Below are positions 26,155 through 34,459 of a stretch of DNA of 64,000 bases, piece by piece (the first letter of the stretch is position 1; each line of letters opens with the position of its first letter). Under the pieces are notes generated by a model, which worked only from the letters and a program-made list of their open reading frames with translations, had not been told where the DNA came from and ran no database searches. The DNA is taken from contig NZ_CP065424.1 of NCBI RefSeq assembly GCF_017809215.1, positions 4,480,001-4,544,000 of the forward strand, written 5' to 3'. The position numbers and the translations under genes were made by a program. The DNA comes from Heyndrickxia oleronia (GTDB lineage Bacteria; Bacillota; Bacilli; Bacillales; Bacillaceae_C).

Positions 26155-26192
26155 AAATAGTGGCACGCCTCGACAAAATGTTTCAAATAATA

Positions 26193-28976
26193 TTAAAATT
26201 CACTACTATCAGTAGGTTCAGCAATTAAGTAATCGTAAATATAACCAATCTCTGCTATATTGATTTTGACATTATAAATATTTTCAATGACACTAAATGC
26301 CTCTTTAATAGAATATATCATTTCTTTTTGACACTGTTCGAATTCCTCAATATTTGTATAAGTTTCAATCGGTGCCTGCCGAATCAGTCTCTCAACCAAA
26401 CAGCTCATATGTACATACAAAGCTAATTTTTTATCATTAGTAAGACGCTTATTTAATTGTACTTCTAATTGATGAAGAAACGCTTCGACATGCGTTAGAA
26501 TTTTCTCAGTATCTAATATAGTAATCGACTCAATTACACGTTCAAGAGAAAAATTTCTAATTAAATTATTATTTATCACTTGAATACAATCTTCATTCAA
26601 AAAGGGTTTAAATATCTTCCTTAATTTTGCCTCTCCTTGACCAGAAATTAAATCTTCTAAGGAGATATAGTCTACTAAAGGAAGTCCAGGATCGGCTGTT
26701 CCGACAATTGACAGTACCTGATACATTTGGAAAATAGCTTCTGATGTACCATGTTCCTTTAATCGATTATAATCATGAGCAAGTACCTTAATATCTAATT
26801 CTTCTGGAATGCTAGCCTCAAGAAGCTTTTGAATTTGAATAGCTGTTCCCATTCCTGTTAAGCATGTAGTTACAATAACCTTTTCCTTATTTACTTCCGG
26901 ATAAATGATACTATATTCAGTTTTACTTGCATCCTGAAGCCTTTCAATCATTTCTTCTATATATAAATTCTTGCCTAACATATCTCCAAGGAATAAGGCC
27001 ATTTGTGTAGACACATTATTAATAATTGCAACTGGTCCATTTACCTCTTTTTTAAATTGTGAATAGATATCCTTTAATGAACCCATATCTACTAAAAGAA
27101 TTAGCCCTTTTGATACATCATTCGACTCAATGTAATTTAGGACTCTAGAAGCAATCTCTCCAACTGAAACATCAATAGGCATATCAAACGCTTCAAAGAC
27201 ATTTTTATGAAGTAAACGATTAGCTACATTCGCAATACTGCTAGCAGTAGCATAGCCATGTGCTAAAATTACTGCCTTTACTTTATTATTCGTACGCTCT
27301 ATCGTCATACTTCGTAAATAAAAGGTTAAAAATATTTCATCCATCTTATACAACTTCACATCAAGCTTGCTTTCCAGCAAATGAACAAATTGTTTTGCTA
27401 GTTGTTGTTCCATTTTGCAATTCTCATCAACAAAGCTTGTCAGGTCAGTGATTATTATTTCCTGTTTATCAGTCCAGTGTATTTCAGTATTTCCTTTATA
27501 GTAAAGAAAATGTGCCATTGCATAAACACTATTCCCATTAAATTTGACATTATATGCATTTTCAAGATAACGGATAATTTCTTGAACATTCACTGTTGTT
27601 ATTTCCATCATCACACTAGTATTTTCTTTAGAAGTATCGAAAATAAGCTTGTCGAAAAGAGCTAGAATTTCGCTGAATACTTGCTGTTCAAAAACAGTCA
27701 TATCTTGCTGCTTTATTTGACTGCGGTCATAAGAGTCTAAAATATTATCATATGTTTTTTTTATCTGCTGGAACCTAGATAAACTCGATTCGTACAGTTG
27801 ATCTAATGTTGAAGTCGGGAAAATTAAAATATCATTATTTTGCCTATATTTCTGATCAGCAAATCGAATCGTATCCTCTAAAATACTATCAGGTAGATCA
27901 TGTAACTTGATAGATATTTCTTCCTTCTCTCTATTTTTCATATAGGATGAAGCAGTAATATATTTAATTGTATTTTTAAAGTCTCCAATATTCCCTGAAT
28001 AATGATGCTTTATTATTACATCTAGCGCCCTGCTTGATATACGTAATGGTAAACTAAATTTCCTTGATTCATTAATGAGAAACATATAAGCCAATTGCTT
28101 TTTTTCTTTCTCACTTCTATCATTCAGACTTGGAATAATGACACGAATAGGAATTCTTCGTAAGAATGTACTTAGAAAGCTTTTTTCTAAATTTTCCGTG
28201 GTTGCAAAAATAAAACGTACTTTTGCTTGATGAGATCCTTCGTTCTCACCCATTCTCCGAAACACACCTTGATCAAGAAAGCTAAACAACTTTTCTTGTC
28301 CTTCTTCATTTAATCGATGCACTTCATCTAGAAATAAGATTCCTCCATCTGCAGCATCTAACAAGCCTGCTTTCATAGAATCGGCCCCTGTAAAGGCACC
28401 TTTGACATATCCAAATAAACTACTTGATAATAATTCAGGATTATTAGCATATTGAGCACAATTAAAGCTAATAAATGGAGCATCTTCAGCTAGAATTCCT
28501 TTTTCAATACTGTAGCGATATATCAAATTCGCAATATAGCTTTTCCCTACACCTGTTGGACCATTAATCATGATCGGCAAGCCGCCATCTGGATAGAAAA
28601 TTGATGTTTTAATTTGTTCAATCGCTTTATATAAGCTGTCCTTCGAACCTATTAATTCATCAAATAAGTCTGGACATGGATTAATTTCCGTCTCAAGTTG
28701 ACTTTCCTTTAATTCTTGTAAGCTGTCATAGATAGACTTATTTACTGTAAAGAAAGTTTGTTCAAAAACAAACTTACTCAAAAAATAAACTGGTCTTGTA
28801 TTAATCTTAATCACTTTATCCTCCTGGACTAATTGATTAAGATAATGACTGACAGTATTCCGTTTAACATTGAATAATTCTGATAGTTTTGACGCAGTAA
28901 ATGATGTTGACGGATTGTCCCATTCAAAATCCTTTGTCTCCCTATTTAAAAATGAAAGTAAATCATCTTTTAACAT
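26193..28976 (-). CDS. LevR-type sigma-54-dependent activator with PRD and PTS domains
   Basis: 927 residues. A helix-turn-helix at the N terminus (ASKLSELFNVKRNTVSHYLN) is followed by an AAA+ domain: Walker A GPTGVGKS at 139-146, sigma-54 contact loop GAFTGA at 193-198, Walker B ILFLDEVHR. Then come a PRD (about 450-560), a mannose-type EIIA-like domain (about 565-690), an EIIB-like domain (about 690-800) and a second PRD. PTS phosphorylation of the PRDs should report sugar supply. It precedes the operon it probably activates; this order matches GfrR/gfr and LevR/lev. Shine-Dalgarno GAGGTGG. A one-mismatch cre-like sequence lies at 29035-29049. Confidence 0.9.
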   Translation of the reverse strand: MLKDDLLSFLNRETKDFEWDNPSTSFTASKLSELFNVKRNTVSHYLNQLVQEDKVIKINTRPVYFLSKFVFEQTFFTVNKSIYDSLQELKESQLETEINPCPDLFDELIGSKDSLYKAIEQIKTSIFYPDGGLPIMINGPTGVGKSYIANLIYRYSIEKGILAEDAPFISFNCAQYANNPELLSSSLFGYVKGAFTGADSMKAGLLDAADGGILFLDEVHRLNEEGQEKLFSFLDQGVFRRMGENEGSHQAKVRFIFATTENLEKSFLSTFLRRIPIRVIIPSLNDRSEKEKKQLAYMFLINESRKFSLPLRISSRALDVIIKHHYSGNIGDFKNTIKYITASSYMKNREKEEISIKLHDLPDSILEDTIRFADQKYRQNNDILIFPTSTLDQLYESSLSRFQQIKKTYDNILDSYDRSQIKQQDMTVFEQQVFSEILALFDKLIFDTSKENTSVMMEITTVNVQEIIRYLENAYNVKFNGNSVYAMAHFLYYKGNTEIHWTDKQEIIITDLTSFVDENCKMEQQLAKQFVHLLESKLDVKLYKMDEIFLTFYLRSMTIERTNNKVKAVILAHGYATASSIANVANRLLHKNVFEAFDMPIDVSVGEIASRVLNYIESNDVSKGLILLVDMGSLKDIYSQFKKEVNGPVAIINNVSTQMALFLGDMLGKNLYIEEMIERLQDASKTEYSIIYPEVNKEKVIVTTCLTGMGTAIQIQKLLEASIPEELDIKVLAHDYNRLKEHGTSEAIFQMYQVLSIVGTADPGLPLVDYISLEDLISGQGEAKLRKIFKPFLNEDCIQVINNNLIRNFSLERVIESITILDTEKILTHVEAFLHQLEVQLNKRLTNDKKLALYVHMSCLVERLIRQAPIETYTNIEEFEQCQKEMIYSIKEAFSVIENIYNVKINIAEIGYIYDYLIAEPTDSSEF

Positions 28977-29125
28977 TTTTGTTCCACCTCATTTGTGCGA
29001 AAGACAATTTGATTTATTTGAAATCATTAGAAAATAAATTCGTTTTCATTTTACCTTATTTCCCTTAAATATCAACACACCTTGCTTATCATTAAACGGA
29101 TTCATCCTAACATGCCGTAGACAAC

Positions 29126-29157
29126 AAAAGGGAGCACCTATAGGCGACTCCCTTTTT
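29126..29157 (-). terminator. Terminator of the antiporter gene
   Basis: AAAGGGAG pairs with CTCCCTTT around a self-complementary CCTATAGG core. T-rich tails exist on both strands. Confidence 0.75.
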
Positions 29158-29206
29158 CATTCAAATTTATAAGACCAACTAATTTTCAGCATCAGCTTAG
29201 AATTCA

Positions 29207-31249
29207 TCATGCATCATGTAAAGTATTCTCTTCCATCCAATATGCTTCTCTTATATTAATTTGTTGACGTAGTTTTCTAACAACATCAGCAGTAATATGG
29301 GCCTTTTCATACATTTTCTGGACCTCATCTCTCTCCGCTTGAAACGCCATATCCTGTAGCTCTCTTTCCATTCTTGCATATTTTTTAGAGGCATCAGCAT
29401 TTTTTACTAATTGTAATTTTGTCAAAAGCTCATTATACTCGCCAATAATTATATACGTAATATTTCTGTTTTCCGATGTCATTCCTTCTTTTAATACCTT
29501 AATGGCTAACTCCGCCATTTTCATTTTTAGCTGAAGCATCATTGTATATCTTTCCCTGCGTTTTTTCCGTCTCTCTTGCTTCTTTGGAAGAAATAGCTGG
29601 AATAGTTTTAGGATGCTTCTTTTAATTAAACTCCACATCACCAGTGCTCGAAATTTAATGTGATTCGTAATAGCGATTTCCATTCTTCGAATATATTCTT
29701 GAGATAAATAAGCAATCGTTCGGTCGATTTGTTTTTCTTTTACTAATTTTTCAATATAGTTTGATTCTGCTTCAAGAGCCTTCATCCGAATAGACTTTTC
29801 CAATTTTCTCGCTTGAAAGGAATCCTCTTCATTATTTGTGTATTTTAATTGATTAATTTTAGAATTATAAATGGAGATAATGGAAAAAGCTGCAGAACGA
29901 TTTTCGTCATTCATCACTTCTCTTATTGCACGAATAGCAGCTATTTTTGATCGAATTAACGCATCCTTTTCCATCGCTTCTCTTTCAGCTTCCCTTTTTC
30001 CTATTTCAGACTTAGCCATGACTGGTAAAAAAATACTAGCTATGATTAGCGTGACTAAAATAACCCCAGCTGCAATAAAAATAATTAATGAACGTTCTGG
30101 AAAAGGACTTCCATCATTTAAAAAATAGGGAATAGAAAACGAACCAGCTAGTGTAACTGCTCCCCTTACACCAGATATTGTAGTAATACCTATTTGATTA
30201 AGATCAATCTTTCTAATTTTCCTTTTTTTTAGCTTCCATCCTACCAATGAGGAAAAATATATCCAGATAAATCGAAGTAAAAGCAGTGCTGCGGTGATAA
30301 TCAAAATGTATTTAATAACAATGATATTATTAAATAATGGATCTTTAAAAATTTCATTCCCGACACTAGGAATTTGTAATCCAAGCAGAACAAAAACAAG
30401 TCCATTTAATATGTATAGAATCACTGTCCACGTACTATTGGAAACAATCTGCAACTCGACCGTCGGAGACTTTTCTCGATCCTTTTCAATCGCATGCACA
30501 ATACCAGCAGCAACAACAGCTAAAATACCTGAAAGATGAAAATGCTCTGTTACTAAGTAAATAATAAAAGGTGTGAGGATTTGGATTAACATGTGAATGG
30601 TTACATCCTCCATACCAAAGCGGCGAATTAACACTCTAAAACGAATGATAATGATGGCAAGAAGTGCTCCTCCAACGAAACCTCCTATCGCAATCACTAA
30701 AAAGCTCACACTTGCATTTGCTAATGAAAAAACTCCTGTTACTGTCGCAGCAACTGCAAAATTGAATGCTACTAAACCAGATGCATCATTCATTAGTCCT
30801 TCTCCTTCTAGAACATGCATGACCGTTTTAGGCATGCGTACCCTACTGGACATTGCACTTACTGCTACCACATCTGTAGGGGATAGAATAGCAGCTAAAG
30901 CAAAAGCAGCTGGAAGAGGAATAGAAGGGATCATCCAATGAATTAAAAATCCAATAGCAAACACTGTAACAAAAACAAGTCCTAATGCCAGCAATAAAAT
31001 TTGTGTACGTAAGCGCCAAAGGGCTTTTCTTGATACATGTCTGCCATCATTAAATAAAAGTGGTGCGATAAATAGGACTAAAAATAACTCCGTTTCCATT
31101 GGTACATGAATTCCGAATGGAAGAATGGCTACCAAAATACCCAGAGCTATCTGAATAAGAGGAACAGGAATAAACGGGATCAAGTGATTAACAATATTAG
31201 AGAGACCAATAATAGCTAAAAGTAAGAGAACAATTAAAAACATTTCCAT
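29207..31249 (-). CDS. nhaK: CPA1 family Na+/H+ antiporter (NhaK-like)
   Basis: 680 residues. Twelve or so membrane segments fill residues 1-410. The CPA1 core motifs are FIAPLLFNDGRHV, AAILSPTDVVAVSAM with its Asp, and EGEGLMNDASGLVAFNFA. A long, highly charged cytoplasmic tail (about 415-680) follows, containing KIAAIRAIREVMNDENRSAA-type helices. Length and layout match B. subtilis NhaK (about 670 residues), which exports Na+, K+, Li+ or Rb+ in exchange for H+. Monocistronic. Confidence 0.85.
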   Translation of the reverse strand: MEMFLIVLLLLAIIGLSNIVNHLIPFIPVPLIQIALGILVAILPFGIHVPMETELFLVLFIAPLLFNDGRHVSRKALWRLRTQILLLALGLVFVTVFAIGFLIHWMIPSIPLPAAFALAAILSPTDVVAVSAMSSRVRMPKTVMHVLEGEGLMNDASGLVAFNFAVAATVTGVFSLANASVSFLVIAIGGFVGGALLAIIIIRFRVLIRRFGMEDVTIHMLIQILTPFIIYLVTEHFHLSGILAVVAAGIVHAIEKDREKSPTVELQIVSNSTWTVILYILNGLVFVLLGLQIPSVGNEIFKDPLFNNIIVIKYILIITAALLLLRFIWIYFSSLVGWKLKKRKIRKIDLNQIGITTISGVRGAVTLAGSFSIPYFLNDGSPFPERSLIIFIAAGVILVTLIIASIFLPVMAKSEIGKREAEREAMEKDALIRSKIAAIRAIREVMNDENRSAAFSIISIYNSKINQLKYTNNEEDSFQARKLEKSIRMKALEAESNYIEKLVKEKQIDRTIAYLSQEYIRRMEIAITNHIKFRALVMWSLIKRSILKLFQLFLPKKQERRKKRRERYTMMLQLKMKMAELAIKVLKEGMTSENRNITYIIIGEYNELLTKLQLVKNADASKKYARMERELQDMAFQAERDEVQKMYEKAHITADVVRKLRQQINIREAYWMEENTLHDA

Positions 31250-31390
31250 TCATTCTTATTCTCCTTTTTTACCATTTAGCGTTAGAAAATATTCATTGAA
31301 ATATGCGTCAAAAAATGAAACTTTTTTGACCTCGAGGAGCAGCACATTAGAACTGAAATAAGTAGAAAAGACCAAGCTTTTGAAGCCATC

Positions 31391-31417
31391 AAAAAAAGAC
31401 TCAATACGAGCCTTTTT
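31391..31417 (-). terminator. Terminator of the exonuclease gene
   Basis: Minus strand AAAAAGGCTC, loop GTATT, GAGTCTTTTTTT. Confidence 0.75.
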
Positions 31418-31434
31418 CACTTATCTATGTAATT

Positions 31435-32052
31435 TTATGATATTTCTCTTTTTCTTTTTTTGGACGAAGAAACTAAAGAAGACCGGTAATAACCTGGTGA
31501 TATCTCACCCGCTTTAATATTTGTTTTGGAGAATACATCATCTAAATTAAATAATTCATACTCCCTGGAGAGATTCAACACTATCTCTGCACATGCTTGT
31601 GCATCACTTAATGCATGATGGTGATTTATAATATCAATTTCAAAATGGTCACAGACAGATTTAAGTGAATAACTCCCTATTCCCTCAATTAATCTCCTTG
31701 ATAATTGATAGCTACAAAGCAATTTACTTGGAACCGGCATTAAATTATAACGAGCTAAGCTATCTCTTAATACATAGCCATCAAAAGCTAAATTATGAGC
31801 AATAATTAGCCGATTCTCTAAATGATGCTGTATCGATTGATAAAAAGTATTAAATGTTGGAGCTCCTTCTACATCAGTCGGCTGTATTCCATGAACAGAT
31901 ATATTCATTGGATCAAAGGGTTCCTCTGGATCTATTAATGAATAAATCGAATCCACTATTTTATCATTTTCCACAAACACCATACCAACTGAACACACAC
32001 TATATCGATTTCGATTGGCTGTTTCAAAATCAATAGCTATAAAATCCTTCAT
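31435..32052 (-). CDS. DnaQ-like 3'-5' exonuclease
   Basis: 205 residues, a DEDDh exonuclease. Exo I is FIAIDFETAN, Exo II is IIAHNLAFDGYVLRD, and Exo III is HHALSDAQACAEI with the catalytic His. The closing GEISPGYYRSS tail and basic end are outside the domain. It resembles stand-alone epsilon-like exonucleases rather than PolC. Probably removes 3' nucleotides from DNA or RNA; the partner is unknown. It diverges from the CDF exporter gene. Confidence 0.85.
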   Translation of the reverse strand: MKDFIAIDFETANRNRYSVCSVGMVFVENDKIVDSIYSLIDPEEPFDPMNISVHGIQPTDVEGAPTFNTFYQSIQHHLENRLIIAHNLAFDGYVLRDSLARYNLMPVPSKLLCSYQLSRRLIEGIGSYSLKSVCDHFEIDIINHHHALSDAQACAEIVLNLSREYELFNLDDVFSKTNIKAGEISPGYYRSSLVSSSKKRKREIS

Positions 32053-32182
32053 TTAGACTCTCCTCTTCAACATTCGTTATAATTACCTCCATTATAACAA
32101 AGCATGACCATTTTATTTAAATATGTGATCCATTCTTTGAATACTAAATTATCCCAAAGTGATTTTCGACTTTTAATAACTA

Positions 32183-32211
32183 TTGACAAATATTGCTTGT
32201 GATTATATATT
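32183..32211 (+). promoter_or_regulatory. SigA-type promoter of the CDF exporter
   Basis: TTGACA at 32183-32188, 17-base spacer, TATATT at 32206-32211. Confidence 0.75.
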
Positions 32212-32235
32212 ATATATGAATATATATTCATATAT
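32212..32235 (+). promoter_or_regulatory. CzrA/ArsR-type metal operator
   Basis: A perfect 24-bp palindrome, ATATATGAATAT followed by ATATTCATATAT, lying exactly after the -10 box. It has the TGAA-N6-TTCA spacing of CzrA/SmtB operators. Zinc-sensing repression of the exporter is the natural reading; no czrA gene is in the window. Confidence 0.75.
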
Positions 32236-32315
32236 TAAAATTAAATACTTTCGGACATTTTTTATGTCTTTAATCGCTTTTTTATCACATATTAAAATAA
32301 TGAGGAGGTTGCATT

Positions 32316-33254
32316 ATGGGACATCACCATCATTCAGGCGATCATCACGGACATCATCATGGTCATAGTCATTTTGCGGAAACAAGAGAAGGGAATAAAA
32401 AAGGATTAATTATCGCTCTTACGATTACGGCTGGGATCATGTTATTAGAATTTTTCGGCGGTCTTGTCACAAATAGTTTGGCTCTCTTATCTGATGCTGG
32501 TCATATGTTAAGTGACACCAGCTCTTTAATATTAAGCCTATTCGCTATTTGGTTCGCTCAAAGACCAGCTTCCCGTAATAAAACATATGGATTTTATCGT
32601 TTTGAAATATTAGCTGCTTTATTTAATGGATTAACCTTATTTATCATTGCTGGCATTATTGTTTGGGAAGCCTATGGGCGATTTTTCCAACCACCTACAG
32701 TAGCTAGTGGTTCAATGATGGTTATTGCAGCAATTGGACTAATTGCAAACTTAATTAGTGCATGGTCTCTTATAAGAAAAAGCGATATAAAAAATAATGT
32801 CAACTTACGAAGTGCCTATTTACACATATTAGGAGATGCTTTAGGTTCGGTCGGTGCTATTATTGCTGGTGCCTTAATGCTTTTATTTGATTGGTATATC
32901 GCTGACCCTATTATTTCCGTGATTGTCGCTCTATTGATTTTAAAAAGTGCATTGGGTGTAATGAAGCAATCCATACACATCCTAATGGAGGGTACCCCTA
33001 TTACTATTGATCAAAGTGAAGTCGAATCCTATTTAAAACAAATTAACGGGGTAATCAACGTACATGATCTTCATATTTGGACAATTACATCTGGATTAGA
33101 TTCTTTAAGCTGCCACCTTCTTGTTGAAGAACATGCTGATACTCAAGAAATTCTTCAACGGGCAATAGATTTAATAAAAGATAAATTTCAAATTGAACAT
33201 ACAACAATACAAATAGAAACGAAATCTTTAAACCATAGTGATTTAAAAATTTAA
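32316..33254 (+). CDS. czcD: Cation diffusion facilitator (CzcD-like zinc/cobalt/cadmium exporter)
   Basis: 312 residues. A His-rich N terminus (GHHHHSGDHHGHHHGHSHF) precedes six membrane segments. Transport-site residues are in LLSDAGHMLSDTSSLILSL (HxxxD type) and in YLHILGDALGSVGAIIAG. The cytoplasmic C-terminal domain (about 210-310) contains HDLHIWTITSG, the CDF dimer and metal site. It exports zinc and related ions in exchange for protons. The promoter carries a metal-type operator palindrome. Shine-Dalgarno GAGGAGG. Confidence 0.92.
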   Translation: MGHHHHSGDHHGHHHGHSHFAETREGNKKGLIIALTITAGIMLLEFFGGLVTNSLALLSDAGHMLSDTSSLILSLFAIWFAQRPASRNKTYGFYRFEILAALFNGLTLFIIAGIIVWEAYGRFFQPPTVASGSMMVIAAIGLIANLISAWSLIRKSDIKNNVNLRSAYLHILGDALGSVGAIIAGALMLLFDWYIADPIISVIVALLILKSALGVMKQSIHILMEGTPITIDQSEVESYLKQINGVINVHDLHIWTITSGLDSLSCHLLVEEHADTQEILQRAIDLIKDKFQIEHTTIQIETKSLNHSDLKI

Positions 33255-33260
33255 TAAACC

Positions 33261-33304
33261 AAAAAAGTCGCAAAAGAAAATTGAGTTTCTTAGCGACTTT
33301 TTTT
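33261..33304. terminator. Shared terminator of the exporter and mannitol operon
   Basis: AAAAAAGTCGC pairs with GCGACTTTTTTT. It lies between convergent czcD and mtlD, with U-runs usable in both directions. Confidence 0.85.
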
Positions 33305-33311
33305 GAAGGAG

Positions 33312-34454
33312 TTATTTATTTAATTGTTCATATTGCTTTAGAACTTCATTTGTAATGTCACTGTCCTCAGCTAACCCGCTTACTTCCTTCAATACATGAG
33401 ATACACCATGAGCACTTATCATTTCTTGCAATTTCACTGCTTCTTCATCTTCTTTATAATCGAACAGTAAAGCAGAAGCAATAGCTTTTGCAAGGTTTGT
33501 GTAAGAAAGTCCGGCTTTATGCGCCTCTGTAGCTGGGCGGACAAGCCTATCATTTGGTCCTAGCTTACGGATCGGTGAGCGGCCTACTCTTGTAACGGCA
33601 TCATTTAAATAGGCATTTTTAAATCGTTGAATAATTTTATTGATATATTGTTCATGTTCATCAGGATTTAATCCATACTGCTTAATCAGATAAGCACCCG
33701 TTTCGCCAAGAGTCTCTTTAACTTGCTTCACAATGGCTTCATCAGCCAAAGTTTGGTCGATCGTTGTTTTATTTTCAAGATACCCTAAATAAGCAATAAC
33801 AGCATGTCCTGTATTAACCGTAAATAATTTCCTTTCAATAAATGGGGCTAAATCAGAGACAATTTTCATCCCTTCAACTGGTGGAATGCTTTCTGTTGTT
33901 TCCACTACCCATTCGTAATAAGGTTCAACAAGCACATCAAGTGATCCTTGGTTATTTTGAATAGGAACAATGCGGTCCACAGCAGAATTAAAGAAATAAA
34001 TTTTATTCGATAAATGCGCCTTTGTCTCTGCGTCTAAATGTTCTTCTATGTAGCCCTTTAATAAATCTGTTGCAGAAATTTGGTTTTCACAGGCAATAAC
34101 ATATAATTTTTCATCTGTTGTCTTAACTCTTTCAATTAACCCTTTTGCGATTAATGGTGCGATACGTGGAAGAATGTTAGGCCCTATGGCAGTCGTTAAA
34201 TATGTTGCACCTTTTATAGCCTCTACAACTTCAGTCTCTTGCTTTAAATTATTTAATCCAGATACATTACTAATAGTCACAGTTTCTTTTTGATCCGTTG
34301 CTAATTTTACATCGTATTGTTTGTCCTTATTTAATTGGTCAATAATTTGATCTGCTATATCGACAAAAGTAACATGAAAGCCAGATTGTGAAAATAGTGC
34401 TCCAATAAACCCTCTACCAATATTTCCTGCGCCAAAATGTACAACTTGTTTCAA
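33312..34454 (-). CDS. mtlD: Mannitol-1-phosphate 5-dehydrogenase
   Basis: 380 residues. The N-terminal NAD motif is HFGAGNIGRGFIGALF. The polyol dehydrogenase signature and catalytic Lys lie in KLFTVNTGHAVIAYLGY, followed by VTRVGRSPIRKLGPNDRLV. It oxidises mannitol 1-phosphate to fructose 6-phosphate in the cytoplasm. The start is TTG, with its AAGGA ribosome site overlapping the end of mtlR (5-base gap). Last gene of mtlA-mtlR-mtlD. Confidence 0.95.
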   Translation of the reverse strand: MKQVVHFGAGNIGRGFIGALFSQSGFHVTFVDIADQIIDQLNKDKQYDVKLATDQKETVTISNVSGLNNLKQETEVVEAIKGATYLTTAIGPNILPRIAPLIAKGLIERVKTTDEKLYVIACENQISATDLLKGYIEEHLDAETKAHLSNKIYFFNSAVDRIVPIQNNQGSLDVLVEPYYEWVVETTESIPPVEGMKIVSDLAPFIERKLFTVNTGHAVIAYLGYLENKTTIDQTLADEAIVKQVKETLGETGAYLIKQYGLNPDEHEQYINKIIQRFKNAYLNDAVTRVGRSPIRKLGPNDRLVRPATEAHKAGLSYTNLAKAIASALLFDYKEDEEAVKLQEMISAHGVSHVLKEVSGLAEDSDITNEVLKQYEQLNK

Positions 34455-34459
34455 TTATC

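Noticed and set aside
29035..29049. cre site upstream of the LevR-type gene
   Set aside because: ATGAAAACGAATTTA misses the conserved C and is within a very AT-rich stretch; likely chance.
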